Source: Stereocaulon alpinum (Eukaryota; Ascomycota; Lecanoromycetes; Lecanorales; Stereocaulaceae). From it: DNA of 64,000 nucleotides. Of this stretch, positions 24,501-36,700 are shown one piece after another (position 1 is the first letter of the stretch; each line of letters starts with the position of its first letter). Both the position numbers and the translations under genes were made by a program. Under the pieces are notes generated by a model. That model was not told where the DNA came from and did no database searches. It saw only the letters and a list, made by a program, of their open reading frames with translations. The stretch lies in the NCBI GenBank assembly GCA_018257865.1, contig JAEUBA010000049.1, positions 1 through 64,000 of the forward strand, written 5' to 3'.

Positions 24501-25368
24501 GCTTTTGTAACAAAGCAATTCTGTCCTTCAAGCTTGTGGGCTTTGGCTGGTCCTCTGCATCGTCCGTGGAAGGGGCTGTTTGAGGTTGCGTGGGTATATC
24601 ATCGTTCTCGGCCTCTCGCGGTGCTTGAGCCATGATCTCCGGATCCTCCTCTCTTCTATACACCTTCTGGGGTGGCGGTTCGCGAGGCGGTGGGACGTAG
24701 GCGTTTTTGCTGGGAGGAGGTGCGACAAAGGGCTTCTTGATGAAGCCAGACCCACTAGCACCTAGAACACTGGGTTTCATCGGGGCGACTGGTGGCGCTG
24801 CAGGTTTATTGAAGGCATTGATGCGATCACGGAAAGAACCCAATGCTGGCTTATCTGCTCGTGGAGGTGCCGGCTTCGATGCTACAGGTAGAGCGGGTTT
24901 CATGGTGGGCGGCGTAGCAGAGGCAGCTTCCACGCTGGGTTGTTGAACACTTGGCTCCTGCGTCACCTCTATAGGTTCACTGGGGACACTGGCATCTTCG
25001 AGAGGAGCAGAGGCCTCTGGTGGTTGGACATCAGATTCCTGAGCGCTGGGACTCTTCTCTGCTTCATTGCTAAATGCTGAGGACTCGAGTTCTTTCTTCG
25101 ATCGACTCATCCGTGATGGACGTGGAGGTGTCTCCGGTTCAAAGATCTTAACGAAATTCTTGGGAAATAATCCTTCCTGCTTGCTGCCTGCAGAATCGTC
25201 ATATTCTCCGAAATACCAGTCCGCATCCTCTTCCTCTGTCACCGTTATGAGCTGCCCATTGGGAAATTTGAGATCATCTGGTTCTTCAGATTGATAGTCG
25301 TATAAAGCTTTGACGCGGAAGGGGGGCGTGGCCATGTTTGCGAATTGGACTTCTTGGGGCTCTCCCAT
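21553..25368 (-). CDS. BBC1: Bbc1/Mti1-like SH3 protein of actin patches
   Basis: Regulator of type I myosin and Arp2/3-dependent actin at endocytic patches. Exons: 25368-23601, 23545-23456, 23405-21553, giving 1236 aa; introns of 55 and 50 nt both keep phase. An SH3 domain occupies about residues 13-75 (ALYDYQSEEPDDLKF, ADWYFGEYDD, GLFPKNFVKIFEP). A long disordered region follows with acidic runs and many polyproline blocks (residues about 590-970), which are likely ligands for SH3 domains. The C-terminal 255 residues form the conserved Bbc1/AIM3 domain, with AGDIVTFRNTKFQGH and VIDWDGTKKKVRAWEQGRE. Yeast Bbc1 has 1157 aa, so size and order agree. It is divergent from RTR1. Confidence 0.92.
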
Positions 25369-25891
25369 CCACGTATAGCTTGTCCTAAAGCAGAGCCTGG
25401 ATCCGCTGGAAGTTACAGATAGATTGCAATGGTCCTGAACACTCTCTAAGTCTCCAATTCTGGCGTCTTATATGAGCGAATATTGGAAGTTTGCTTACCG
25501 AGTCGGCCGAGGGTACGCTAGATGGTTATGAGCTTTAACGACCGTTGTAAAGCGAGAAAGTAGAGAGGTACAGACGACTGACACAAGTACAATGACCAAA
25601 GGCGGTATCTTCCTCCGGAAACCATGCAGCAACTGTAGCTTCTGCGTATACTGGCGAAGCTGAGCTGTCGCGTCTTTGTCACTGGTGATGGTGGAGTGTA
25701 AGAGGTGATTGAACGGCCCGGGGTAAACCCGTTCCGTTCGTAACTATCATTCTACCTCGCCTGAGTCCACTTCGCTCTACAGATCATAGAGACCCAGAGA
25801 ATCAGGAGGCCAAAGAGGTGGCTCTGGACTATGTGTCATTCTGACCGCCGCATGTCTGGAGTAAATACAATAGCCCTCTGTGGAATTGCAC
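25369..25891. promoter_or_regulatory. Divergent promoter region BBC1 / RTR1
   Basis: These 523 bp lie between the two start codons. No named element is identified. Confidence 0.5.
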
Positions 25892-26794
25892 ATGCCGAAA
25901 GATATGCCTCAATCCATTTTGAAGAAGCCCTCCACTTCTATCACAGCCATTTCTCCTCCACCTGCTCGTTCTCGAGAAGATCGTAATACAGAAACAGCTC
26001 TCTATCATGCCCAACTACTTCAGCAACGTAAAGACGTGGAAGCGCTAATACTAGCCTCTACCGAAAGTCTTCTGGACTTACCCACTTCATCTACTGCAGA
26101 CCCTGCGCACCCCTCAAGTGCAGACTCAATTCTGGTCAGAAATTTTGTAGGACCTTTCCGACCGTCAGACTACGATTCACTAATCGAGGAGCGGAACATC
26201 AACAAACGGTGCGGCTATGTACTATGTCCTAGACCCAATAGGTTACAAAACACCAAAGCAAAGTACAGGATCTTGAATGGTCAGGGCAAGGGAAATGACA
26301 CTCTGAGGTTCGTTGAGAAGCAAGAACTGGAGCGGTGGTGCTCCGATGACTGTGGTAGGCGGGCTCTCTACATCAAGGTGCAATTGAGTGAGGAGCCTGC
26401 ATGGACACGAACCGCTACTGATGAGGCTGTCGTGCTTCTGGAAGACAAACCTGAAATACAACGAGGGGCGGATGGCAAAGCTGGTTTGATCAAGAAAATG
26501 AGGATCCTGGACATCGATCAAGATGGGGTTCAGTTGGCTGCACAGCTGAAGGCACTTGCAATTGAGAGGGGTGATGGTATTGCTCCGAGCAGATCATGTG
26601 GTCTTACAGAGACACATATTCGTGAGAGAATAAAGACCGATGGTCCAGTATTGCCACCAGAACCTCCCATTGTGGACGGGAAGACCCACAGACTGCTCGG
26701 TGCCATTGAAGGCCATCAATCCCAATTTTCAGAAAAGAAGCTGCCAGGAGCGGACGTTGAGTGCGACGGGGACGACATCATGGAGACCATTTGA
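25892..26794 (+). CDS. RTR1: Rtr1/RPAP2-type RNA polymerase II CTD phosphatase
   Basis: Zinc protein that removes phosphate from the RNA polymerase II C-terminal domain and takes part in polymerase assembly. It is a single exon of 300 aa; the first ATG at 25892 (MPKDMPQ) is chosen over an in-frame GTG upstream. The family zinc motif is visible as C107-x4-C112 (RCGYVLC) and C150-x3-C154 (RWCSDDC). The last ligand is Cys as in RPAP2-like proteins, where yeast Rtr1 has His. The motif is followed by ALYIKVQLSEEPAW. The C-terminal 140 residues are variable and probably flexible. It is convergent with RPS17. Confidence 0.9.
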   Translation: MPKDMPQSILKKPSTSITAISPPPARSREDRNTETALYHAQLLQQRKDVEALILASTESLLDLPTSSTADPAHPSSADSILVRNFVGPFRPSDYDSLIEERNINKRCGYVLCPRPNRLQNTKAKYRILNGQGKGNDTLRFVEKQELERWCSDDCGRRALYIKVQLSEEPAWTRTATDEAVVLLEDKPEIQRGADGKAGLIKKMRILDIDQDGVQLAAQLKALAIERGDGIAPSRSCGLTETHIRERIKTDGPVLPPEPPIVDGKTHRLLGAIEGHQSQFSEKKLPGADVECDGDDIMETI

Positions 26795-27274
26795 CAGCTT
26801 TTTGTAAGCTGCGAACTATTTCACAAAGCCTTTCTTATCTTGAATATACCCCAGCATCTGCATCACCTCGGTGAGGCCAGCAGGTCTACATGCATAGGCG
26901 AGAGGAGGATGGAGGCTTACTATCTGTTAAACCAAACTCTAGATAATCCATGGGAAAGGTTACTTCGCCTACGGCTTACGTCCTTTCGGTTGATCTGATC
27001 TACCATACAAGCCCAGATCTGCTGACCCATGAATGCCAGAGTAGAGGAGCGTCGGTAGACTCAGAAACGGGCATGACGGGTAGTGTACGTGCTCAGAACA
27101 TCAAGGAGCAAAGCACTGGCAATCAAGCCTTGCTTTCGTGCGAAAGCTCAGCGACACCTTATGTGTAGAACGTCCTTCATTCAAGCTATCTATCTCCTTT
27201 GCGCCCTCAAGCAGGCATAGCAAAACATCTTTGCTTCAAATCATGCCTTTAGGTCTGACCTCACGAAGCCATCT
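26795..27274. other. Convergent intergenic region, RTR1 / RPS17
   Basis: These 480 bp contain the two 3' UTRs. The open frame at 26950-27168 has no recognisable protein features and is not called. Confidence 0.6.
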
Positions 27275-27911
27275 CTACGTCCTTGGTGGCCGTCCCTCGA
27301 ACCTCCTCGGCCGCTCTACGGTCTGCTGTTGTGCTACGGCGACAACATTGACAGGGATCGAATCAAACTGCATGTCATAGTCAGCACACTTAGTCGCCAA
27401 CACATAGACTCCACGTACACCCATGCTCTTCAACAAATCCTTCGTTTCTCCGTCCACATCCAGCTGTCCTGACTCGGAATTCTGCGTAAAGTCCAAGGCC
27501 GAGATCTCAGGGACGTATTGATCCTTCCTCTCACGCTCTTCTTCTTGTAGCTTGAATGAAATACCGCGAACAGGGCCGCGCTGGATGCGCTTCATTAGAT
27601 GTGTGGTGTAGCCGGCAATCTAGAAGAACGATGAGATTAGAGTCGAGAAATCTTGGGCCTTGATGGCTAAAAATTGACATTGGGAGCCAACTTGCGGACC
27701 TTATTGCGAAGACGCTTCGAGGCAATGATGGCAATTTCATCGCAGATGCGCTTGTTGGTTTCGAAGTCGAGAGTGAGTTTGGGGTAGTAGCGCTCGATTA
27801 TGACCTTGGCCGATTTCTTAACGGTCTTCGTGCGAACGCGACCCTTAACAGTAAATTAGCATGTGGATAGATGCAATCACCAAGCTCGGAGTTTCTTGCT
27901 TAACATACCAT
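27275..27911 (-). CDS. RPS17: 40S ribosomal protein S17 (eS17)
   Basis: Small-subunit ribosomal protein. Four exons: 27911-27909 (only the ATG), 27843-27700, 27619-27419, 27367-27275, giving 146 aa, the usual fungal length. The joined protein reads MGRVRTKTVKKSAKVIIERYY, then KRLRNK joined to IAGYTTHLMKRIQRGPVRG, then KSMG joined to FDSIPVN. Introns are 65, 80 and 51 nt. The second donor is GTCCGC, which is unusual; a donor 21 nt downstream (GTCAAT) would add seven residues (VRKLAPN) that the family lacks, so the shorter form is preferred. The third intron is certain because reading through it inserts 17 foreign residues. A start codon alone in exon 1 is common in fungal ribosomal protein genes. 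Confidence 0.93.
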
Positions 27912-28162
27912 GTTGGCGATGGAGATCTGACCTGTGTACTAAGACCGACTGTGGAAGTCGAGGAGCTTTCGCTTAGAAGTTTGTGTGGACTGACTAAGCA
28001 CGCTACGGCTGGCTCTTAAGACTCACCGCGCACTTCCTTGCAAAAGCGAGGGAAGAATTAATTAAGCAGACTGTGGAACACGCACTACAGTTCAGAGCTC
28101 TTATAGATATATTATGAGTCTTGCATATGTACAATGAATTACGTGGACCACAATAAGGAGTC

Positions 28163-29611
28163 CTAAGTCGTTTTCTTAGAACTAGAGGCCAAAGCACCTC
28201 TCAAGAGATCATTGAAGTTGGGCTGCTGGTCATTCAGCCCGTCAAACGGCGTAGCTCTCCCGCTGCTGCTCTGTACACCCATATCCTCCACTCCGTAACC
28301 CTGTTTCGATCTTGAGGTCCTTGGTGGGGAAGGAGTCAATGTCGGAGTTGCTCGATCTTGAGCGGAAGCAACAGCAGCTTCAGGGAATTTCGGCTCCTCC
28401 GAGTGTAAACCTTGGGCAACATTGACCGCATTCTTATTTGCGCGATCTACTATCAATTCAATTCTTCCGAGGGAATCGATGCCCGCTCTCCGTGGTTGAA
28501 CCCAGATCTTCGCCCCGCCTGGAATGTCTGGATCAAAGTTCGCTACACCTTGCAATTCACCTGTTCTGTTGAACGTCATTTTGCTGTCTGATGCGACAAC
28601 GCCAGCCACCCCAATGAGGGCTCGAGCCTGAACTCGTGTTTGAATCTTCTGAGGGGCTATGACCCGTCCCGGCACAGGTGTATCGAATTCTTGGGGCCCG
28701 AATTCAGGATGATTTGATATGCGCGACGCCGTACGCAGATAGGACAACCCGGCCGAAGGGTGCGTTGTTGGTGGGCCTTTCTCGTCGTACTCTGCATATT
28801 CTCCTCCTTCAGAAGCCTGGACTTCGTCTCTCGGAAGATCAAGGAAATCCTCAAGTAATTTGTGTATGCCCTTCTCGTCGCTTCGAAGGCGTTTCATGTA
28901 CCTATCAAGTTCTTCGTCGGGAACAGTGGCTTCAGTAGAGTACACATCTTCACCTTCCTCAATAGCCTCTCGCCGTCGAGCTGTCGCCTTTGCAGTGGCG
29001 AGCTGCTCACGCACAAATTCCCTGAACTCTAACTTTCTTCTCCTGATACTCTTCTCCATGTAGACATTGAATTCACCATCAGTCTGACCAGCTATCCAAG
29101 GGCCTTTGTACTTCCAACGCTCTTTCTTAGGTTCTCTCATCGGATCTCTGCTTTGGGTTCCGCTATCAAGCTCTGTGTTATCATATCGCGACTCGAATAC
29201 GCTCTTCAGTGACTTTAAGCTGTTATTTGAGGCTGTCTTCTTCTTGTCCACCTGCGATATCGGCATGTCCAGCTCTTGCCATTTTCGTAGTGTAAGAACG
29301 TGATCTGCTGCTGACTTGAAGTCCGTAATGTGATCGATGGAGTCTATATTATCGATATTGACAGTGGGTGTTGAAGATGCCGTAGTCGATTTCAAGGGCA
29401 AAGAGCGTTTGAGACCCCAGTCACCTTTGCTCAAAGATGTTTCTGTCGTCTGAATAGAGGCATGTGTGGGATAGGGAAGTGTGGCTGTCTCCGAGTCGCG
29501 AGTCTCTGTAGCTGTGAGCTTTGAGCGTGGCTTAGGAAGCGGCGGCGGCAAGGAAAATAGCCTCGAGGTCCTGAGAAGATTTGCAGTTGGTGACAGCCTC
29601 TTCACGGACAT
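28163..29611 (-). CDS. MRP51: Mitochondrial small-subunit ribosomal protein Mrp51 (bS1m)
   Basis: Component of the mitochondrial 37S ribosomal subunit, linked in yeast to translation of mRNAs with defined 5' leaders. It is a single exon of 482 aa. The basic, Ser/Arg-rich N-terminus (MSVKRLSPTANLLRTSRLF) suits a mitochondrial presequence. The Mrp51 signature follows: TLPYPTHASIQTTETSLSKG, DWGLKRSLPLKST, and the stretch DHITDFKSAADHVLTLRKWQELDMPIS. A central acidic/basic helical region and a C-terminal IGVAGVVASDSKMTFN segment complete the family layout. The last 100 residues are low complexity. It is divergent from the chitin synthase. Confidence 0.9.
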   Translation of the reverse strand: MSVKRLSPTANLLRTSRLFSLPPPLPKPRSKLTATETRDSETATLPYPTHASIQTTETSLSKGDWGLKRSLPLKSTTASSTPTVNIDNIDSIDHITDFKSAADHVLTLRKWQELDMPISQVDKKKTASNNSLKSLKSVFESRYDNTELDSGTQSRDPMREPKKERWKYKGPWIAGQTDGEFNVYMEKSIRRRKLEFREFVREQLATAKATARRREAIEEGEDVYSTEATVPDEELDRYMKRLRSDEKGIHKLLEDFLDLPRDEVQASEGGEYAEYDEKGPPTTHPSAGLSYLRTASRISNHPEFGPQEFDTPVPGRVIAPQKIQTRVQARALIGVAGVVASDSKMTFNRTGELQGVANFDPDIPGGAKIWVQPRRAGIDSLGRIELIVDRANKNAVNVAQGLHSEEPKFPEAAVASAQDRATPTLTPSPPRTSRSKQGYGVEDMGVQSSSGRATPFDGLNDQQPNFNDLLRGALASSSKKTT

Positions 29612-29969
29612 TGTCTGCCAAAGTCAAGGATCAATCATGCAGAAAGTTGACCCTTGCGCCGAAATTGGAGTAGAGAGCGAAATTACTAGGCTCAAAATGG
29701 CGCGTTGCTGGGTCAATGGCCGAGTTTATTTTTGGGTTCTTAGCGTCAGCCTTCTCGAATTACTTCAAAGCTTTCTGACGTACAACTATAAGATACTGAC
29801 TCCATTTTAATACATAATGAGATACACTGGGTGTGAATGGACTAGGTTTTCCTCCGAGAGAGAAAAGCTCTCGCAACGCGGCCATTGATCCCTAGCAAGC
29901 AGTCCCGCGCATCGCCTAAGCAAATAAACATTCCCTTATCATATCGAACGCATTCCACTTCAACCCGCC
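29612..29969. promoter_or_regulatory. Divergent promoter region MRP51 / chitin synthase
   Basis: These 358 bp lie between the start codons. An AT-rich stretch (ATACATAATGAGATAC) lies near 29810-29825. No specific factor site is assigned. Confidence 0.45.
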
Positions 29970-32900
29970 ATGGACCGTCCAACTACTCCACTTGGAGGTC
30001 CTCCAGGATACTCTGCAGCTCCGCCCTCCTACTCGAATACGCCCAATGAACATACTCCTACAAATATGCCGAACAATGGCTCTACAATGCGGCTGTTAAG
30101 CACCCATGATGACACAGAGCGCCGCTCGTATGTTTCCCTTAGCAAGCCTCCCCTTGCTCACCCTAGCCTATTGCCTGAGCCTATCTTCAAACAGAGCGTG
30201 GCGTGTGATTCCAGTGATCTCAATGGCATAGACTACTTGGATCCGGATGAAGCCAATCCAACCTCCTCCCAATTGTCCTCCTCTGCCAAAGTTGGCAAGA
30301 AATCGGAGACCCCAAAGCGCCGTGCTACAGCTCGATTATTCTTCAAAAAGCAAAGCTTACCCCCAGAAAACCCTAGGCCTACGTCTCCTCCACGAACGTA
30401 CCGTCCTTCGTCGTCCACATCGTCCCTACCTCCATCACAGTCTCCGTCGATACTAGACACTGCGCCCAGACTGGCGCCGACAACGACAGATGCTCCCTCT
30501 TACCTCCCGTATATCCCCGCTCGCAATTCACCTACCCGATCCCTACTCTCTCGACAATCATCTGAGTCGTCTCGTCCTCCACCCTCGGATATTCCGTATG
30601 AGCCAGCAGAAATCAATGGAAGCCCACGTCCAGGAACACCATCGTCGAAGTATGGTGGAAGCCCAAAACGCCCTCTGCCACCAGCACCATTGTTTTCTGG
30701 TCCACAAGCTGCCAATCAGTCGTCCGGAAACCTTGCCGAAGCTACCGCGATCCCGATCCACGAAAACAAGGATGATGTCTTTGGGCCGCCTAGCGGAGAC
30801 CCTAGGGCAAGCCTGAAATCTTACAATTCCTTCCAGTCTCAATCGACGTTCACGGACGAACTCTATGACAAAGAAGATGAGAACCATTACGGGCCCGCAC
30901 CTACAGGGCAGCAGGAACGCAGAGGTGCAAGACAAGCGCAAATGGCGAAGAAGGAGGTCCGATTGATCAATGGAGAGTTGATTCTAGAATGCAAGATTCC
31001 CACCATCCTCTATAGCTTCCTGCCGCGGCGAGATGAGATCGAATTTACGCATATGCGGTACACTGCCGTGACATGTGATCCTGACGACTTCGTTCTCAAA
31101 GGTTACAAATTGAGACAGAATATTGGTAACACAGCAAGAGATACAGAGCTGTTCATTTGCATCACAATGTACAATGAGGATGAGATCGACTTCACGCGTA
31201 CCATGCACGGCGTAATGAGGAACATCTCGCATTTCTGCTCGCGAACGAAATCTCGAACTTGGGGAAAAGACGGCTGGCAAAAGATAGTTGTGTGCATCGT
31301 TTCTGACGGTCGTCGAAAGGTGCATCCAAGGACGCTGGACGCTCTTGCTGCAATGGGTATCTATCAAGATGGTATCGCAAAGAATCTTGTCAACCAGCGC
31401 GAAGTGACAGCGCACGTGTACGAATACACCACTCAAGTCTCCCTAGATGCAGATCTCAAATTTAAGGGGGCGGAGAAAGGCATTGTACCATGTCAGATGA
31501 TATTTTGCTTGAAGGAGAAAAATCAGAAGAAATTGAATTCTCACCGATGGTTCTTCAACGCATTCGGAAAGGCACTAAGCCCCAACGTCTGCATTCTACT
31601 TGATGTCGGGACAAAGCCTGGACCGAACTCGCTCTACCATCTCTGGAAGGCTTTCGATACCGATTCAAATGTCGCTGGTGCTTGTGGAGAGATTTTCGCA
31701 GGCAAAGGCAAGGGGTGGCTGGGCTTACTCAATCCGCTCGTAGCATCCCAAAATTTCGAGTATAAGATGTCTAACATTCTCGACAAGCCATTAGAATCCG
31801 TTTTCGGGTACATCACGGTCTTGCCTGGAGCGTTGAGTGCCTACCGTTATTACGCTCTTCAGAATGATGCCACAGGACATGGGCCATTAAGTCAATATTT
31901 CAAGGGAGAAACTTTGCATGGTCAGAATGCCGACGTTTTCACGGCAAACATGTACCTTGCCGAAGATCGTATCCTCTGCTGGGAGCTAGTGGCCAAGAGA
32001 GACGAGCGATGGATCTTGAAATATGTCAAGAGTGCAACTGGAGAGACAGATGTGCCTGGTAAGCACTCCTGCACTGAGGGCAGCATCATCTAACGCCATG
32101 CAGATGCTGTGCCCGAGTTCATATCACAAAGGAGAAGGTGGCTCAACGGTGCTTTCTTCGCTGCTGTTTACTCGCTCGTACATTTCAAGCAGATATGGAA
32201 GACAGATCATACCATAACTCGGAAGATCCTGTTGCATGTCGAATTCCTTTATCAATTCGTTAGTCTGTGCTTCACATATTTTTCTTTGGTAAGTCGCAGC
32301 GCTTATTTTGAGGCATTGAGCGATATCTCACACATCATAGGCCAACTTCTACCTCACCTTTTACTTCATCGCAGGTTCCCTATCAGACCCCAAGCTTGAC
32401 CCCTTTGGACACAGGATTGGGCTGTACATATTCGTGATATTACGTTTCGCTTGTGTGCTCCTGATCTGCGTCCAATTCATCCTCTCAATGGGTAATCGGC
32501 CTCAAGGGTAAGGATGCTTCTTGATCCTCGATTTGCACTACGAAACTGACGTCCCTTAGAGCTAAAAAAATGTTCATGACCAGCCTTGTCGTATACTCCG
32601 TTATCATGGCCTACACTGTCTTCGCATCAATTTATATTGTAGTCTCGCAACTCAAAGACCCGAAGACCTCGTTCCATCTAGGTAACAACATCTTCACAAA
32701 CCTGATCGTTAGCACTGGTTCAACTGTAGGACTCTACTTCCTGATGTCGTTCCTCTACCTCGATCCGTGGCACATGTTCACCTCATCAGCTCAATACTTC
32801 GCTCTTCTTCCGTCTTACATCTGCACATTGCAAGTTTACGCTTTCTGTAACACTCACGACGTGACTTGGGGCACCAAAGGCGACAATGTCATCCACAAAG

Positions 32901-33415
32901 ATCTCGGCGCCGCAGTCAGCGGCAAGGGAAACACAGTTGAACTTGAAATGCCAAGCGAGCAGCTGGACATCGATTCCGGCTATGACGAGGCGCTCCGGAA
33001 TTTGCGCGACAGGCTTGAAGTCGCTGCACCAGGTGTCAGCGAAGCGCAACAACAAGAAGACTATTACCGCGCCGTGCGCACGTACATGGTGGTGGCATGG
33101 ATGGTAGCCAATGCCATTCTTGCTATGGCCGTCAGCGAAGCCTATGACAGCACGCACGTCAGTAACAACTTCTACCTCAAATTCATCTTGTGGAGTGTGG
33201 CGGCCGTGGCGTTCTTCAGAGCAATTGGGAGCAGTGCGTTTGGGGTCATCAATATTGTGCATATGATTGCCGAAGGGAGAATGAGGTGGAGAGGAATGAG
33301 GGTCCCGGACTGGGTTTCTGATACTGGAAGTAAAGTTAGTAGCAAGCTCAGCTTCTTTGGAGGAAGCAGCTTAGCGAGCAGTATTGGAAAGTCGTCGAGG
33401 TCGGCAAAGAGCTGA
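29970..33415 (+). CDS. Chitin synthase, division 1 (most like class I)
   Basis: Plasma-membrane GT2 enzyme that polymerises UDP-GlcNAc into wall chitin. Exons: 29970-32058, 32104-32288, 32341-32507, 32560-33415, giving 1098 aa; introns of 45, 52 and 52 nt. A Pro/Ser-rich disordered N-terminus of about 325 residues precedes the Chitin_synth_1N region (EVRLINGELILECKIP). The catalytic core follows (CIVSDGRRKVHPRTL, LLDVGTKPGPNSLYHLWKAF, LAEDR with D666, QRRRWLNGAFF at 705-709). Transmembrane helices follow (EFLYQFVSLCFTYFSLANFYLTFYF onward). CNTHDVTWGTKGDN and the C-terminal EMPSEQLDIDSGYDEAL favour class I over II. There is no myosin head and no cytochrome-b5 domain, which excludes classes IV-VII. 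It is convergent with HOS3. Confidence 0.95.
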
Positions 33416-33792
33416 AAAAGGCTTCGTGAAGGCGTTCAGTAATTGAATTTACCTCTTGGCGTTGTTGGTATAGCACTTCAAATCGGCAAACGAGGAGGAT
33501 CTGTTTGCACAAGTCTCACATTAGTCAGTTAAAGATGTAAGATTCATCGTCCCACACGCATGGAACAAGTGTTCCACGGAAGTGACACCCTCAGATGAGG
33601 AATTGAATTACATATCATTGCATGTGGCCAGCATGCATTCCGATCTAAGGTACATCCAAGTAGAGAAACTGTATGGGGTATCTATGCACGAACCAGCGGA
33701 AACACAATGTCTACTTCATGGAAGACGTTCGACCCCATCTAGAAAAACACTATAGGCGAAAGTGAAGGAGTACAGTGCAGGTGGTTGACATC
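33416..33792. other. Convergent intergenic region, chitin synthase / HOS3
   Basis: These 377 bp contain both 3' UTRs and no visible gene. Confidence 0.6.
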
Positions 33793-36700
33793 TCATGGTT
33801 TGCGAGGGTGCGGAGTCTCTGGCACATCCCAGATAGAAGTAGACGAAAGTGGCTCCTGCTTCAGATCCATCGTTGTCAAAGAAAGTGGTGAGTAGGAAGG
33901 CACTTCAACCTCTTGGGCGACTGCACCGGTGACAGTCGGCCTTTCCGAAGAAGGTTGCAGGATGGACGGCTTCGAGTGGGAGACGGCATACCCATTGCTG
34001 TGCTTAGCTTGGCCAACGGCCAAATTGAAAACGTTGGACTTGCTGAAGGAGATGGGGGAGGTCGAGGTGAAGATTGGAAGATCCTGTTTGGTGCGTTTGG
34101 CGGTGATCGGTGTTTCGGGACGACTGAACTCGGAAGATGGATTTTGTTGTTGCTGCTGCATGGGCGGCTGAGTTGCAGGTCTAGGGGTCTCTGCTTCGGC
34201 CTCCTCTTGATCTGGAACGTGCGACGAAGGAGCATCGGCAGCAGCCGCCACGCCCGTGGCGGGGGAGGACTCGAAGGGTTCAAAGGGAGGAGTCAATGAC
34301 GTGGGAGGTGGTTCCATAGGTACTTGAGCTGCTGGCTGCAAGAGTTGCTCTGGCAAGGCTAGCGCCGGAGCTAATGTTTCTTGAGCTAGCTCAATTAAAG
34401 TAGGTGGAGGAAGCTGCTGAGTTTTCAAAGGCTCATTGGGTGCACTTTGTGGTAGAGAATCCTCTTTTACAGGTTTGATTCTTGCCTTGCCTGGCGAGAC
34501 GGACTTCATGGGCTTAGCGACGGTAGACTTAATAACCCTTCCTCTTGAGGCCGCCTTAGGCTTCGTTTCACGAGCTTCGTATTCTTGTTTCGGTGGAACG
34601 TTCAGCTTGATGCTTATCTTCTTCATTCCTGACGTGAGCTGTTCTACATCCTTGTTTAGCATATCCTTTTGCTCAGCCAGAGGCGCCTTGCCAGCCTCCT
34701 GGCTAGATATTGCTTGATTCCCCGGATTAGAGGTCGCAGAAGAGACTGAAAATACGCGAGGAGCTGGTGCTTGCTTCCTGATAGCTTTCGTCTTGGCAGC
34801 TTCTGAGCGAGGATTCGCAGGGGCCCGTGACTTCTTGATTACAAGTAGGTCTTGTCGAACTTGGGCATCATTCGCAGAACCTAGGCTGAAATCCGACCCT
34901 CGTTCCATTGTCATAGAGCTAGCAGTCGACGCCACACTCGAACGTCTCCTTGCTTGCCTTAAGGGTTGTCCGACACTTGTATGGCTTGGAGGCGTGGTGG
35001 TAGATTCAATGTCCTCAGCCAAAAACGAAACATCGGCAAATGTTCTGCGACGGCTCCCTCGAGATACAGGCTTTCCTTCCTCATCGTCCGAGGCATGCTG
35101 TGAAGGCTTGGCCCTTCTATCTCGAAGCTGCATTTTCTTGGGATCAACAACAGGCATATCCACTGGCAGACCAACCATAGAGTAGCGATCGCGACGTGCT
35201 CGACTGGCCTCAGCATTTAGGTCTTCGGGCTTACAACTTCTTGTCTCACGATCGGACGGTACGAGTAATTTGCTTAATTCATGTGCAGCTGTGGCCCAAT
35301 GTACCGCTGGAGGTGGAGGACTTGGTGCTCTAGCTGTGGAAGATCCACCCTGATGGTGAGAACCATTAGACCCAGATATTGAGCGACGACCCTGGGGAGC
35401 TGAGATTATTTTGGCAGTATAGGACTGAGTCGCTGAAGTGTATGTTGGGCGGCCGTCGTTTCGTTGCTTCTTATGAGTCGCTGCAGGAGCTGGAGGATTG
35501 GTCAAAGCCTCAATCTCCTCCAGTTGAGGAAGAGACCACCAACTTGATTCAAAGGCTTCAAAGTTTTCTTCTTGTAAGTCGACTCGGGCTTGTATATGAT
35601 CGCCATTGATGTTCAACGTCCCAAGTCTCTGGCCCATCTCAAGGCCCAATCCGTTGCTCAGATTGGGCAGCCTTGACGAGCTAGTAGCACTGGCCAAGCC
35701 ACTGACATGGCTCAAAACACCACTCATGAGTGCTCTATCACTGTAGCCCCCTTCCAATATACTAATGACCCGTCCTCCAACGCCGAGACATTCCTCCTCT
35801 GCCATGATAACGACATCACGTGTGAGCCGAGCATAGAACTCGGTGGGAACATTGACCTGATGCCTCTGCATACCAGGGCTCTCCCACTCGCTTGCGTCGA
35901 ATCCGGCAGACAGGAAGATTGCAGCCTTTGGCTTTGGATGCGTGGGTGCTTGACGGAGTCGTTGTGAATGTTGTTGGAGGAAATTCCTTGCTTTAGTAAG
36001 CACAGTTGAATATCTTTCTTCATACAGCTGCCAGAACTCATTCTCCGTCTTCCATGGCTGCAAGTGAACGTTCCAAATGGTCTGTCCATGTGCATTTTCG
36101 ATACATAAGCTCGCGTTGCGAACCTTCTCTTCATCGCCCGTTTCGCAAGGATAGGAGTTAATGTCGTGCAAGCTGAAGTACCCAATGGCAGTCTTTTTCG
36201 ATATTGGCGTGTTCTTTGGCATAGATCCGATCCGTGAGTTATGTGCCCAGGTGATGGATTGAGACCCGTCACCGTGGTGTAAGTCAAAATCAATGATCGC
36301 AGCGTGTGTCAGCCCATGAGTTAAGACAGCATGGCCAATGCCGACGTGAACATTGTTAAGCCAACAAAAGCCAGACGGCATATCAGCAGAGCAATGATGC
36401 CCAGGAGGCCGGATGCAAACGAAAGCCCGCTTCGGACCTCGTTCGTTGAAGACAGCATCAATACCTTCACAAACACCGCCCAGTGCACCTTCAAGAGCAT
36501 TCAAAGATTCCGAACAGAGGTAGAGGTCGCCTTCATGGAACGCGGGGCTTTTAGCCTGAGTTGTTTTGCCATTTGACTGGTCTGTCGTGCTCGGTCTCGA
36601 AAGCTCTTTTCCATTGAGTGCTAATTTCGATTCTGCCTCATCGCACATAGCGCTGAGCTCAGTCATCCACTTAGCACCGTGAATAGCTGTCGCAGCTGGC

